From a bacterium (lineage in GTDB: Bacteria > Spirochaetota > Spirochaetia > Treponematales > Rectinemataceae): a DNA stretch of 34,454 nt. Below are positions 17,069 through 26,540 of the stretch, piece by piece (the first letter of the stretch is position 1; every line of letters starts with the position of its first letter). The notes beneath the pieces are model-generated. The model was not told the DNA's origin. It ran no database searches and saw only the letters and a program-made list of their open reading frames with translations. A program made the position numbers and the translations under genes. Location: NCBI GenBank assembly GCA_021779995.1, contig JAJXZP010000024.1, forward strand, positions 1 to 34,454, in the 5' to 3' direction.

Positions 17069-19195
17069 TCAGAACTCCTCGAAGTCGGCATCGACCTCGC
17101 CGCGTTGCGGCTCCTCGAGCCTGGGCGTGATTCCCCGTGCGCGCTCGGGCGTTCTCTGCACCTTGGATTGTGAAGGAGCGCGCGAACCCGCTCGGACGGT
17201 CTCATCCCGTCGAATATGCGAAATTTCGATTCTCTTCCGAGGCGCGGCGATCGACTCGCGCGCAGGGGACGCAGGAGGAAGGTCGCGATCGATGGTGAAA
17301 AATTCCAAAGAGTCCTGCATCTGCTCGGCCTGGCCGTTGAATTCCTCCGCGGTGGAGGCCAGTTCCTCGGAGGCGGAGGCGTTCTGCTGGATGGATTGGT
17401 CGAGCTGGAGGATGGCCTTGCTGATCTGCTCGGCCCCGTTCTTCTGCTCGGCGCTTCCCATGGCGATTTCCTGGACGAGGTCGGCGGTCTTCCTGATCTC
17501 GGGCACGATCAGCAGGAGGAGGGAGCCGGCCTTCTCCGCGATCTCGACGCTCGTCTTGGCCAGCTCGCTGATCTCTCCCGCAGCGACCCGCGAGCGCTCG
17601 GCCAGCTTGCGGACCTCGGAGGCGACGACCGCGAAGCCGCGCCCCTGCTCGCCCGCCCGGGCGGCCTCGATGGCCGCATTGAGCGCCAATAGGTTGGTCT
17701 GGCGGGCTATCTCTTCGATGATGGAAACCTTGCTCGCGATCTCCTTCATGGCCTGCACCGTCTGCGATACGGCCTGGCTGCCTTCCTGGGCGCCCTGGGC
17801 CGCCTTGACGGATATCTGTCCCGTCTGCAGCGCGTTGTCGGCGTTCTGGCTGATGTTCGCGCTCATTTCCTCGATCGAGGACGAGAGTTCCTCGGCGGCG
17901 GCCGCCTGCTCCGAGGCGCCCTGGGAGAGCTGCTGGGTCGTGGCGCTGATCTGCTGGCTGCCGGAGGAGACGTTGGCGGCGGCGTTCTGGATGCTCGCGA
18001 CGATCTCGCGCAGGTGGGTCGCCATGCTCGCGAAACCAGCGGCGAGCTTGCCGATGGAATCGCCGCGGGCCAGGTAGGCCGCGTCGATCTCCTCGGTGAG
18101 ATTCCCCTCGGCGATCTCGCCCAGGCTTTCCACCATGGCCATCAGGACGGTGTTGTCGGTGATGATCTCGAAGCCGCCGGAGGGCTTGCCCTGCTGATCG
18201 AAGAGCGCGCCGCAGCTCGCGCGCACGGGAATCACGGAGCCGTCCCGCCGCCTGGCCGTCGTCTCGGCGACGATCGTCGTGCCCGAGCGGATGCAGTTCT
18301 TGATCGTGCAGTCCGCGGTGCCGCAGACGGGAGTCCGGCAGATTTCGGCGCAGGTCATCTTGCCCACGACCTCGGCGCGGCTGTAGCCGAGGATGCCGAG
18401 GGCCGCGTCGTTGATGCTCTGGATGACGAGATCGAGGTCGGTGCGGAACGCGGCGTCCGCCATGTTGGCGAGGAAGCCCTCGTCGAGCCTGTCGATGGAC
18501 GAGAGCACCTCGAAGCCGCCCGTGACCTTCCCGGACTCGTCGGCGAGATAGCCGCAGCACGCCCGCACGGGAATCATCGCGTTGTCCTTGCCCCTCGCCA
18601 CGGTGGTGACGACCACGGTGGATTTCTCCTTCATGGCTCTCTTGATGGTGCAGGCCGAGCTGCCGCAGGCCGGGGTGCGGCACAGCTCGGCGCAGGTCAT
18701 CTTGCCGACCACTTCCTCGCGCGCGTATCCGAGGGCCCGGAGGGCGGCGGCATTGATGTTCTGCACGACGAGATCGCGATCCGTCCTGAAGGCCCCGTCC
18801 GCGAGATTGCCGAGGAAGCTGTCGTCCGCGTGACGGAGATCGGAGAGGGTCGCCCAGAAACCTATGGCGCGGCCCCTGGAGTCGAAGATTGCGTTGCCGT
18901 GGACCTTGAGGGGAACGAGCTCCCCGCCGCGCTTCTCGGCGATCATGCTATCGCCGACGGCCCCGCGAACCTCGACGCTGGCTTTCATGACGCAGCGCTC
19001 GGTGCCGCAGAGAGGAGTCCTGCAGAGTTCGGCGCAGGTCTTCTTGTCCACGACCTCCGAGGCCGCGTAGCCGAAAGCCTCGAGCGCCTGGTTGTTGATG
19101 TACCGGATCACGAACCGTTCATCCGTCAGGAAAAGGGGTTCCGCGTGACCATCCAAAAACGGCCTCGCAGATTTGATGAGAGCTTTTACATTCAT
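17069..19195 (-). CDS. methyl-accepting chemotaxis protein with three tandem Cys-rich PAS modules, no evident TM segment
   Basis: [16 protein letters not shown] start at 19195; three TCAE(L/I)CRTPxCGxxxC motifs; MCP signaling tip [42 protein letters not shown]-terminus DFEEF. Confidence 0.93.
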   Translation of the reverse strand: MNVKALIKSARPFLDGHAEPLFLTDERFVIRYINNQALEAFGYAASEVVDKKTCAELCRTPLCGTERCVMKASVEVRGAVGDSMIAEKRGGELVPLKVHGNAIFDSRGRAIGFWATLSDLRHADDSFLGNLADGAFRTDRDLVVQNINAAALRALGYAREEVVGKMTCAELCRTPACGSSACTIKRAMKEKSTVVVTTVARGKDNAMIPVRACCGYLADESGKVTGGFEVLSSIDRLDEGFLANMADAAFRTDLDLVIQSINDAALGILGYSRAEVVGKMTCAEICRTPVCGTADCTIKNCIRSGTTIVAETTARRRDGSVIPVRASCGALFDQQGKPSGGFEIITDNTVLMAMVESLGEIAEGNLTEEIDAAYLARGDSIGKLAAGFASMATHLREIVASIQNAAANVSSGSQQISATTQQLSQGASEQAAAAEELSSSIEEMSANISQNADNALQTGQISVKAAQGAQEGSQAVSQTVQAMKEIASKVSIIEEIARQTNLLALNAAIEAARAGEQGRGFAVVASEVRKLAERSRVAAGEISELAKTSVEIAEKAGSLLLLIVPEIRKTADLVQEIAMGSAEQKNGAEQISKAILQLDQSIQQNASASEELASTAEEFNGQAEQMQDSLEFFTIDRDLPPASPARESIAAPRKRIEISHIRRDETVRAGSRAPSQSKVQRTPERARGITPRLEEPQRGEVDADFEEF

Positions 19196-19340
19196 GTCGT
19201 TCCTCCTGCGCCGGCAGGAACCTCTGGGAGGAAAGATTTTTCTTTTCGCGACAGAAGCGCCGCCGAACACCGAAAAGATCAAGCGCAACAATTATCGGCA
19301 GCTCAAACCGTTGTGCAGCCGGAGCGGGAAGATGATTGTC

Positions 19341-19388
19341 GTGTCGCTTTGCGACACTCCGGCAAAACACGGACGCGTTTTGCCGGAG
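19341..19388. repeat. Two adjacent hairpins between uxaE-like gene and MCP gene
   Basis: gtgtcgc-ttt-gcgacac (19341-19357) and ctccggcaaaac (19357-19368)/gttttgccggag (19377-19388), both perfect. Confidence 0.7.
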
Positions 19389-19406
19389 CCGCCTTAGATC
19401 TAGAAG

Positions 19407-20672
19407 CTATTTTACACCGCCCCCCGGGGAAGTCAATGCCGAGAATAAAGGCTTAATATGTCGCTCGAGGATGTTCGTCCTCACTTCGCCCGCGATGACA
19501 TCCTCGTGGCGGTCGAGGGCGTCGAGGTAGCGTTTTCCCATATCGCCCGCCACCTTGAAGGCGACGTGGAAAAACTGGCGCAGATTCCTGTCGAAGCCGG
19601 CCGCGTGGCGGACGGCGCCCGCAAGACGCTTCCCTTCCCAGCCCGCGAGTTCGGAGGGCGGAGGCAGCGCGGCGCGATCGATGTCGACCACCGTGGCATA
19701 GGGCGCCACGAGTTCGTCGAATCTCGGGTAGGCCTGGGCGTACAGCTCCTTGGCGAAGGCCAGGCCTTCGCCCCCGGCCTCGGCGAGGCCGATGATTTCC
19801 TCGAGCCACGTGGTGCCGGCGGTCTTGAGGTGAAGTCCGGCGCCGCGCCTGGCGATGACCCGGGCGATGGGAGCGTAGAGCGAGAACTTGTCGCTGCCCG
19901 AATGGACCGAGAGCTTCAGGTCGCGGGGAAGCCCGAACTCGGCGGCCGCGAAGGTGGCGACGCAGACAAGACGGTCGAACTCCTCCTCGAAGCGCGCGAC
20001 GTCGCCCACGTAATCGACTCCCTTGTTGAACCTGCCGGGGAACTTCGGGGCGATGGTGGAGGCGCGCACGCCTTCCTCGGCGAGGGCTGCGATGATGAAG
20101 AACAGCTCGAGGGGAGTCTGCGGCGTATCGGTCTCGTCCATCGAGACTTCGGCGATGAAAGCGTCGGCGCCCTTCGATTCGAGCACGCGTCGGTAGACTT
20201 TGCCCGCCTCGCGGGCGGCGAGCAGGTAGCGGGCGGCTATCGCCTCGATCTCGCCTGACTTCGGGCGAAGGACGCCTGCCAGCCCCGGCACCGCGACGCC
20301 GTCGCGGTATCGCGACATCCTGCGCGCGAAGGCGGCGAGATCCTCGGCGGACGCCGTTTTCCCGATGAAATCGGCTACGTCGATCGTGAAGAAATCGCAG
20401 GGCCCGAGGAAGCTCTCCACCGTGGCGAGCCCGACGTGGTCGGCGTCGACGTAGTAGGATCCTTTCCAGCCGAGCGCGCGCACGGCGTCGTCGGCCTCGA
20501 TGCGCGCGTCGGCGGGCGAGGTGCCGATGAGACGGTGCTCGCGGAAGGACTTGTTCCAGACCGGGGTGATATCCATTCCCCCGGCCCTGGCCTCGACGAA
20601 GGCCGAGAGCTGCGCCCGGCCCTGCCGGCCGAATCTGTCGCCTATGCCCATGCTGTACTTTTCGAGGTTCAT
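19407..20672 (-). CDS. tagaturonate epimerase (UxaE)-family protein
   Basis: 421 aa; MNLEKYSMGIGDRFGRQGRAQLSAF...DITPVWNKSFREHRLIGTSPADARIEADDAVRALGWKGSYYVDADHVGL, TIAPKFPGRFNKGVDYVGD, LSVHSGSDKFSLY; recognised as UxaE-like by recall, no search done. Confidence 0.65.
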   Translation of the reverse strand: MNLEKYSMGIGDRFGRQGRAQLSAFVEARAGGMDITPVWNKSFREHRLIGTSPADARIEADDAVRALGWKGSYYVDADHVGLATVESFLGPCDFFTIDVADFIGKTASAEDLAAFARRMSRYRDGVAVPGLAGVLRPKSGEIEAIAARYLLAAREAGKVYRRVLESKGADAFIAEVSMDETDTPQTPLELFFIIAALAEEGVRASTIAPKFPGRFNKGVDYVGDVARFEEEFDRLVCVATFAAAEFGLPRDLKLSVHSGSDKFSLYAPIARVIARRGAGLHLKTAGTTWLEEIIGLAEAGGEGLAFAKELYAQAYPRFDELVAPYATVVDIDRAALPPPSELAGWEGKRLAGAVRHAAGFDRNLRQFFHVAFKVAGDMGKRYLDALDRHEDVIAGEVRTNILERHIKPLFSALTSPGGGVK

Positions 20673-20715
20673 GCTCGGACTCTCCTTCCTTGTGATTCAG
20701 GCTGCGCTCGCGCGC

Positions 20716-22035
20716 TCAGTCCGGAAGCGGCTCGGCAGTCCAGAGTCCCGCCGCCGGATTCGAGATGAAAAACACTCTCTCCCCGTCCTCCATGACATTC
20801 CATCCGGGCGAGAGGCGATCGGGATCGTAGCGAGCCGCCGTCTCGGCCAGAGCGGCCCAGCGATAGCCCACCGATTCCATCTCCGCGCGCCCGAGATGGC
20901 CCGGACAATAGGTTATGGAGAAGCGGCCCTCCGATGAGCCGTGGATGAGGTGGGCGGCGGCGGAGAGATTGTCGGCGAGCTCGGGGTCCTTCCCCACGGC
21001 CCGGAGCGTGGCCTCGGTGCCGCGGTAGCCCCATTTGCGGATAAGCGCGTCGATGGTCGCGTCCTCGCCGAAGCGGGACAGCCCCGGGGCGAGGACGAGC
21101 AGTTCGCCCCCGTCGGCCAGGACCATCCGCGTGCGGTAGACGCTCTTGTTGCCGAGCCAGGTCGAGCGGAACTCGCGTTCGGGCAGGAGGACGATCGCCT
21201 TCTTCACCCGTTCTCCGACGCAGTGCACGTTGAGCGCTCTCGACAGCCTGGCCGCCTCCTCGAAGGGTTCGCGCCCCCGGCCCACGAAGAGGCCGCGGAG
21301 GGCGTCGTCGCCGCAGTCGGGGCTTGCCGCGGCCGTCTCGTCCGAGCAGCCCCGGTCGACCGGGCCCACGACCGTCTGGGCGTAGAGCACGGGCAGCGAG
21401 GAGGCGAACTCGCGCGAGGCGTAGTCGAAGAGTTCGCGCACGGGCGTGTCGGTCCGGCCCATCATGCGCTCCATCCCGTAGACCGCGCCCAGATAGTGGC
21501 TGCGGTGGATGGCTTCGCTGCCTCCCGTGCCGACGAACAGGTTCTTGGCGTGGTTGGCCATGCCCGCGACCTCGTGCGGCACGACCTGGCCGATCGAGAC
21601 GATGAGGTCGTGGCGGCCCTCGACGATGAGCCTGTTGAGCTGGGCGGGCCACGAGAAATCGAGCCGGCCCTCGGAGAGTTCCCGGACGCGGCCGCTCGGC
21701 ACTTCCCCGATCTGCACGACATCACGGCGCCAGTCATGCTCGCGGAAGAGCTTGTGCGGGACGCCCGGATAGTATTCGTCGAGTTCGGCAGAGGTCATGG
21801 GCACGTGGGTTCCGAGAGCGGGCATGACATCGACGAGGGCTTCTCCGTAGTATTCGTACAGAAGCCGCAGGATGAGTCCCGAGCGCGAGCGCGAGCGCGT
21901 GCCGTCGGGAGGCAGGGCCAGGACGCGGTGGCGCGGACCCTCAGCCTCGAGGGCCTCGAAAAGGCAGGCCGCGACCGCCTCCGCCCGAATTCCCTCCCCC
22001 CGAGTCGGATCTATAATGGAATGAACCACCTTCAT
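20716..22035 (-). CDS. LarA-like (lactate racemase N-terminal / DUF2088 family) protein, putative nickel-pincer sugar-acid racemase/epimerase
   Basis: 439 aa; LALPPDGTRSRSRSGLI, SIGQVVPHEVAGMANHAKNLFVGTGG, LIHGSSEGRFSITYCPGHLG. Confidence 0.7.
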   Translation of the reverse strand: MKVVHSIIDPTRGEGIRAEAVAACLFEALEAEGPRHRVLALPPDGTRSRSRSGLILRLLYEYYGEALVDVMPALGTHVPMTSAELDEYYPGVPHKLFREHDWRRDVVQIGEVPSGRVRELSEGRLDFSWPAQLNRLIVEGRHDLIVSIGQVVPHEVAGMANHAKNLFVGTGGSEAIHRSHYLGAVYGMERMMGRTDTPVRELFDYASREFASSLPVLYAQTVVGPVDRGCSDETAAASPDCGDDALRGLFVGRGREPFEEAARLSRALNVHCVGERVKKAIVLLPEREFRSTWLGNKSVYRTRMVLADGGELLVLAPGLSRFGEDATIDALIRKWGYRGTEATLRAVGKDPELADNLSAAAHLIHGSSEGRFSITYCPGHLGRAEMESVGYRWAALAETAARYDPDRLSPGWNVMEDGERVFFISNPAAGLWTAEPLPD

Positions 22036-22096
22036 TCTCCTTAACGTGCGCTGATAAGAGAATTACTTATTGTTACGGAAAAAGAAATAATACGGA

Positions 22097-22125
22097 ATAG
22101 TAACCCAGGAGTGAATTTCTGTCAA
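22097..22125 (-). promoter_or_regulatory. Promoter for the LarA-like/UxaE-like operon
   Basis: Minus strand TTGACA (22125-22120), 17-nt spacer, TACTAT (22102-22097). Confidence 0.65.
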
Positions 22126-22309
22126 CGAAGTTTGTGCTTCGAAGGGGGGAGCCTCGCGCAAAACGCAGGGGCATTTTGCGGGACTTTCCCGAATCAGGGA
22201 GATTCACGCAGGTTTTTGCAGAAAAATGAGCTGGGATGCGGCCATTTCGATGCGACTGTTTCAATTGAGCCCCCGGTAAATTAATTGCTCCTCGATGCAA
22301 AGAAAAAAT

Positions 22310-22338
22310 TTGACAGGTTCAAAAACCAGTCCTATACT
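22310..22338 (+). promoter_or_regulatory. Promoter for the ABC/AGE/UxaC operon
   Basis: TTGACA (22310-22315), 17-nt spacer ggttcaaaaaccagtcc, TATACT (22333-22338); near-consensus. Confidence 0.75.
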
Positions 22339-22391
22339 GTCGCATGCTTTCGGATGATTTCACTATTCGAAAGACTATACAGGAGGCGTCA

Positions 22392-23567
22392 ATGAAGCGA
22401 CGTTTCGGTTACGCGCAGATTCTGTTCGCTGTTTTTGCGATCTTCGGGCTTGTGGGGCTGAGCGCCCAGGTCAGCTCGCTCAGGATCGCCAAGCCCGTGA
22501 GGCTGAGTATCATCGATGTCGCGGGCAATCTCCAGCTGTCCAAGCCCGCCATCGAGGAGTTCAAGGCGGCCAATCCCAACCTCGTCTCGGACATCGAGTA
22601 CATCCAGCTCACCGCCCCCGAGCTCCCCTCCAAGATCAAGGCCCAGCAGATGGCCGGCAACGTCGACACCACGCTCGTGCTCACGGGCTACGACGCCATG
22701 GCCTCGGGCGTGGATCAGGGCATCTACGAAAAGATCATGCCGAAGTACGCGGCGGATTTCAAAGGCCTGCTCAATAAGTATGTGCCGGGAGCCAAGGCGG
22801 CCTACGATCTCTTCGACGGCTACGGCATCACCTTCACCTTCTGCCCCGGCGGCCCCATGCTGACCTACAACCCGGACAAGGTGCCCAATCCGCCCAGGAC
22901 CGCCGCCGAGCTTCTCGCCTGGGCGAAGGCCAATCCCGGAAGGTTCATCTACGCCCGCCCCGCCAACTCGGGCCCCGGCCGCGCCTTCCTCATGGGCCTG
23001 CCCTACATTCTCGGCGACAAGAACCCGAAGGATCCCAGGACCTGGGACAAGACCTGGGCCTTCCTCGAGCAACTCGGCAAGTACATCGACTACTATCCCT
23101 CGGGCACCGGCATCACCTTCAAGGAGCTGGCCGAAGGCACCCGCTGGATGGTCGCGAGCCATCTGGGCTGGGACATGAACGAGCGCATCCTGGGAACGAT
23201 TCCGCCTAACTTCCAGGGCTATCTGCTCGACCATACGACCTGGGTGACCGACGCCCATTTCATGGCCATCCCCAAGGGCCTCGACAAGGATAGGCTGGCC
23301 GTGACCCTCGAGCTCATGAAGTGGCTCATGTCGCCCAAGGCCCAGGCCGTGACCTACGACGACGGCTACTTCTATCCCGGCCCCGCGATCAAGGGCGTGC
23401 CCCTCAGCATGGCCCCCGAGAAGAGCCAGGCCAGGATCCGCCCGGCCATGAGGCCCGCGTACGACAAGGCCGTAGCCGACCTGCCCTCCACCACCCAGCT
23501 CGACCCGGCCGCCATGGTGACGGCCTTCGACATGTGGGACAAGCTCGTGGGCTCCCAGAGCCACTAG
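22392..23567 (+). CDS. ABC transporter substrate-binding protein (extracellular solute-binding family)
   Basis: Start ATG 22392 with AGGAGG at 22381-22386; signal peptide MKRRFGYAQILFAVFAIFGLVGLSAQ; MLTYNPDKVPNPPRTAAELLAWAKANPGRF; followed by ATPase and two permeases. Confidence 0.88.
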   Translation: MKRRFGYAQILFAVFAIFGLVGLSAQVSSLRIAKPVRLSIIDVAGNLQLSKPAIEEFKAANPNLVSDIEYIQLTAPELPSKIKAQQMAGNVDTTLVLTGYDAMASGVDQGIYEKIMPKYAADFKGLLNKYVPGAKAAYDLFDGYGITFTFCPGGPMLTYNPDKVPNPPRTAAELLAWAKANPGRFIYARPANSGPGRAFLMGLPYILGDKNPKDPRTWDKTWAFLEQLGKYIDYYPSGTGITFKELAEGTRWMVASHLGWDMNERILGTIPPNFQGYLLDHTTWVTDAHFMAIPKGLDKDRLAVTLELMKWLMSPKAQAVTYDDGYFYPGPAIKGVPLSMAPEKSQARIRPAMRPAYDKAVADLPSTTQLDPAAMVTAFDMWDKLVGSQSH

Positions 23568-23577
23568 AATCTCATAC

Positions 23578-23671
23578 GGGAAGGGCGCGATCGCCGAGAG
23601 ATGGGTTTGGCCCCGGCCGAGCCCATCGCTTGACGATCGTCGCCGTCGCGTAGCGACGGTCGCGCCCTCCC
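23578..23671. promoter_or_regulatory. Three-way-junction-like inverted-repeat element between SBP and ATPase genes
   Basis: Outer stem gggaagggcgcga (23578-23590)/tcgcgccctccc (23660-23671); inner stem gatgggtttggcc (23600-23612)/ggccgagcccatc (23615-23627, with G-U pairs); inner stem ccgtcgc (23643-23649)/gcgacgg (23653-23659). Confidence 0.7.
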
Positions 23672-23689
23672 GACAGGCGCGGAGAACCC

Positions 23690-24865
23690 ATGAAAGACTT
23701 CAAGCATATTTCCGTCAGGCGGATGACCAAGCGTTTCGGCGACAAAACCGCCCTCCATGAATTTTCGCTCGCCTTCGACAAGGGCGAGTTCGTGACCTTC
23801 CTCGGGCCCTCGGGCTGCGGCAAGTCGACGGCGCTCAACTGCATCACGGGCCTCATCCCCATCTCCGGCGGCGAGATCTTCATCGACGACGAGTGCATCG
23901 ACGATTCCCGGAACAAAGTCGCTCCCGAGAAGCGCGAGTTCGGCATGGTGTTCCAGAACTACGCCCTGTTCCCCCACTTGAGCGTCTTCGACAATGTCGC
24001 CTTCGGCCTGCGGCTCCGCAAGCACACCAAGAAGAGCGTCAAGGAAAAGGTCGATACCGCGCTCAGGCTCGTGCATCTCGAGGGCTACGGTTCCAAGTTT
24101 CCCGCGCAGATGTCCGGCGGAGAGCAGCAGCGCGTGGCCATAGCGCGCTGCATCGTCCTCGAGCCGCGGCTGCTCCTGCTCGACGAGCCCCTGTCCAACC
24201 TGGACGCCAAGCTGCGGGTGGAGCTGCGCTACGAGCTCAAGGCTCTCCACGAGCGGCTGCGCGTGACCACCATCTACGTGACCCACGACCAGACCGAGGC
24301 CCTCGCCCTCTCCGATCGCATCGTCGTCATGCGCGCCGGGAAGATCCAGCAGGTCGGCACGCCCGAGGAGGTGTTCTCCGATCCGGCCAATCTCTTCGTC
24401 GCCGACTTCATGGGCTTCAAGAACATGTGGAAGGCGAAGATCGAGTCGCTCTCGCAGTCGCCCGACCATCTCGACGCGGTCGTGAAGACCGCGGGCGGAA
24501 GTCTCCGCGCCCATCTTCGCTACCCCGAGGGGGATCCGCGGCGCTCCGCCCTGGTGGCGGCCCAGGCCTCGGGGAAACCCGTCGTCACCGCGATCCGGCC
24601 AGAGGACATACTCCTGCACGCTCAGGCGGGCATGAACCTGCTCTCCTGCACGTCCACCTTGGTCGAATACCTGGGCCAGCAGAGCCAGGTGAGCGCCTGC
24701 TTCGACGCCTCCACGCCCGAGGGCGCGGCCGACCGGATCGACTTCCGCAGCTCGGATCGAGTCGAGGAAGGGCGAGGCCTCGAGCTCGGCGTGGCCCCGG
24801 ACAAGCTGCTCCTGTTCCCGGAGCTGGACACGATCGCGTCGACGGTCGAGGAAGGCTCGCCGTGA
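23690..24865 (+). CDS. ABC transporter ATP-binding protein (PotA/FbpC/MalK-like)
   Basis: 391 aa; Walker A GPSGCGKST, MSGGEQQRVAIARCI, LLLLDEPLSNLDAKLR, C-terminal TOBE-like region. Confidence 0.95.
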   Translation: MKDFKHISVRRMTKRFGDKTALHEFSLAFDKGEFVTFLGPSGCGKSTALNCITGLIPISGGEIFIDDECIDDSRNKVAPEKREFGMVFQNYALFPHLSVFDNVAFGLRLRKHTKKSVKEKVDTALRLVHLEGYGSKFPAQMSGGEQQRVAIARCIVLEPRLLLLDEPLSNLDAKLRVELRYELKALHERLRVTTIYVTHDQTEALALSDRIVVMRAGKIQQVGTPEEVFSDPANLFVADFMGFKNMWKAKIESLSQSPDHLDAVVKTAGGSLRAHLRYPEGDPRRSALVAAQASGKPVVTAIRPEDILLHAQAGMNLLSCTSTLVEYLGQQSQVSACFDASTPEGAADRIDFRSSDRVEEGRGLELGVAPDKLLLFPELDTIASTVEEGSP

Positions 24866-25719
24866 GTTCCGCGTCCAAGAGCGGCTCCAAGGTGCTCCTG
24901 GCGCCGGCCATAGCCTTCCTCGTCCTGCTCTTCCTCTATCCCTTCGCCTACGGCCTGTACCTCAGCTTCACCAAGGCGGACGGCGGGGCGACCTTCGCCA
25001 ATTACGTCCGCTTCTTCAAGGACCCCTGGGACTTCCGCACGATCTGGACCACGCTCTGGATCTCGCTTCCCATCACCTTCATCAACGTGGGGCTCGCCAT
25101 TCCCTTCGCCTACTACATGCGGCGGGGAATGAAGGGCGAAAAGACGATAACCTTCTTCCTCATCGTCCCCATCACCCTGGGCGCCGTGCTCATCTCCGAG
25201 GGCATGCTCAGCTACATGGGGCCGCGCGGCTGGCTCAACCAGTTCCTGATGGCGATCGGCCTGGTGCACCATCCCGTGCGCTTCACCCACAACTATCTCG
25301 GCGTGGTCATATCGCTCGGGCTGTCGGGCTTTCCCTACGCCTTCCTCATGCTCCTGGGCTACGTCTCGGGGATCAACCCTGATCTCGAAAAAGCCAGCCA
25401 GATGCTCGGCGCCTCCAAGTTCCAGACCTTCTGGAAGATCCTTTTCCCGCTCATGGTGCCGGGCGTCGCGATAGCGTTCTGCCTCAACTTCGTCATGGCC
25501 TTCTCGGTCTTTCCCTCGGCGGTCCTGCTCGGCCAGCCTTCGGGGCCCACGCGGGTCATCGCCATCGCGGCCTACCAATGGGCCTTCGAGAAATTCAACT
25601 TCAACGCCGCGTCGGCCATTTCCATGATCATGGCGGCGATTGAGCTCATCGTCATCACCCTCGTGCTCGTGTGGCGGGGCCGGATGTACAAGGGCGCGTC
25701 GATCGTGGGAAAGGGGTGA
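24862..25719 (+). CDS. ABC transporter permease
   Basis: GTG start at 24862 overlapping ATPase stop; VSSASKSGSKVLLAPAIAFLVLLFLYPFAYGLYLSF...; EAA-like loop EKASQMLGASKFQTFWKILFPLMVPGV. Confidence 0.9.
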   Translation: MSSASKSGSKVLLAPAIAFLVLLFLYPFAYGLYLSFTKADGGATFANYVRFFKDPWDFRTIWTTLWISLPITFINVGLAIPFAYYMRRGMKGEKTITFFLIVPITLGAVLISEGMLSYMGPRGWLNQFLMAIGLVHHPVRFTHNYLGVVISLGLSGFPYAFLMLLGYVSGINPDLEKASQMLGASKFQTFWKILFPLMVPGVAIAFCLNFVMAFSVFPSAVLLGQPSGPTRVIAIAAYQWAFEKFNFNAASAISMIMAAIELIVITLVLVWRGRMYKGASIVGKG

Positions 25720-25724
25720 GCGAC

Positions 25725-26540
25725 ATGCGATCGAAGCTCAAGCTCTCGAGTATCCTGTTCGCCGCGGCGATGGTCGTCTACGTGGCCAACGTCCTCGGCA
25801 TACTATTCACGGTCGTCCTGAACTCGATCTCGAAGGATTGGTTCAGGGGAGTCTTCCCGAAGATCTTCACGGGCGACTGGTACCGCTACGTGTCGCGCGA
25901 CCACGACATCGGCAGCCTCATGTTCGTCACCTTCACGGTCGCGTTCCTGGACGTCCTCATCGCGCTGGCCGTGGCCTTCCCCGCGGCCTACGTGCTCGCC
26001 CGCAAGGAGTTTCGCGGCAAGGGGCTCCTGCTCTCGCTCTTTCTCCTGCCCATGATCGTGCCGCCCATGGCCTACGGCATTCCCCTGGCCATGCTCTGCT
26101 ACAAGTTCCATCTCGCGGCGCGGCTCTCGGGCGTGATCCTCGTGAACCTCGTGCCCATCGTGCCCTTCATGATCCTCATCCTCATGCCCTTCATCGAGCA
26201 GGTTGGGACGAACCTCGAGTCGGCCGCCGTGATGCTCGGCGCCAAGCGCTGGACCATCTTCCGGAAGATTCTCGTGCCCTTGACCGTGCCGGGCATCCTC
26301 ACGGCCGGCATACTCTCGATCGTCAAGACGATTTCGATGTTCGACCTGACCTATCTCGTGGCCGGAGGCAACACGCAGACCATAGTCGTCGCCCTGTACG
26401 CCGACGCCTACGCCGCGGGGGCGCGGCCGCCCCAGGCGGTCGACGCGCTCGCCGTGATCTACTTCCTGACGGCCATGATATGTCTCCTCGTCGCGCTCAA
26501 ATTCGTCAGTCCGACGCAGATGGTGTTCAAGCTGAAATGA
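25725..26540 (+). CDS. ABC transporter permease
   Basis: MRSKLKLSSILFAAAMVVYVANVLG...; EAA loop ESAAVMLGAKRWTIFRKILVPLTVPGIL. Confidence 0.9.
   Translation: MRSKLKLSSILFAAAMVVYVANVLGILFTVVLNSISKDWFRGVFPKIFTGDWYRYVSRDHDIGSLMFVTFTVAFLDVLIALAVAFPAAYVLARKEFRGKGLLLSLFLLPMIVPPMAYGIPLAMLCYKFHLAARLSGVILVNLVPIVPFMILILMPFIEQVGTNLESAAVMLGAKRWTIFRKILVPLTVPGILTAGILSIVKTISMFDLTYLVAGGNTQTIVVALYADAYAAGARPPQAVDALAVIYFLTAMICLLVALKFVSPTQMVFKLK

Noticed and set aside
23893-25719. 608-aa ORF as a single protein
   Set aside because: Its first part is the wrong frame of the ABC ATPase gene; only 24862-25719 is the permease.
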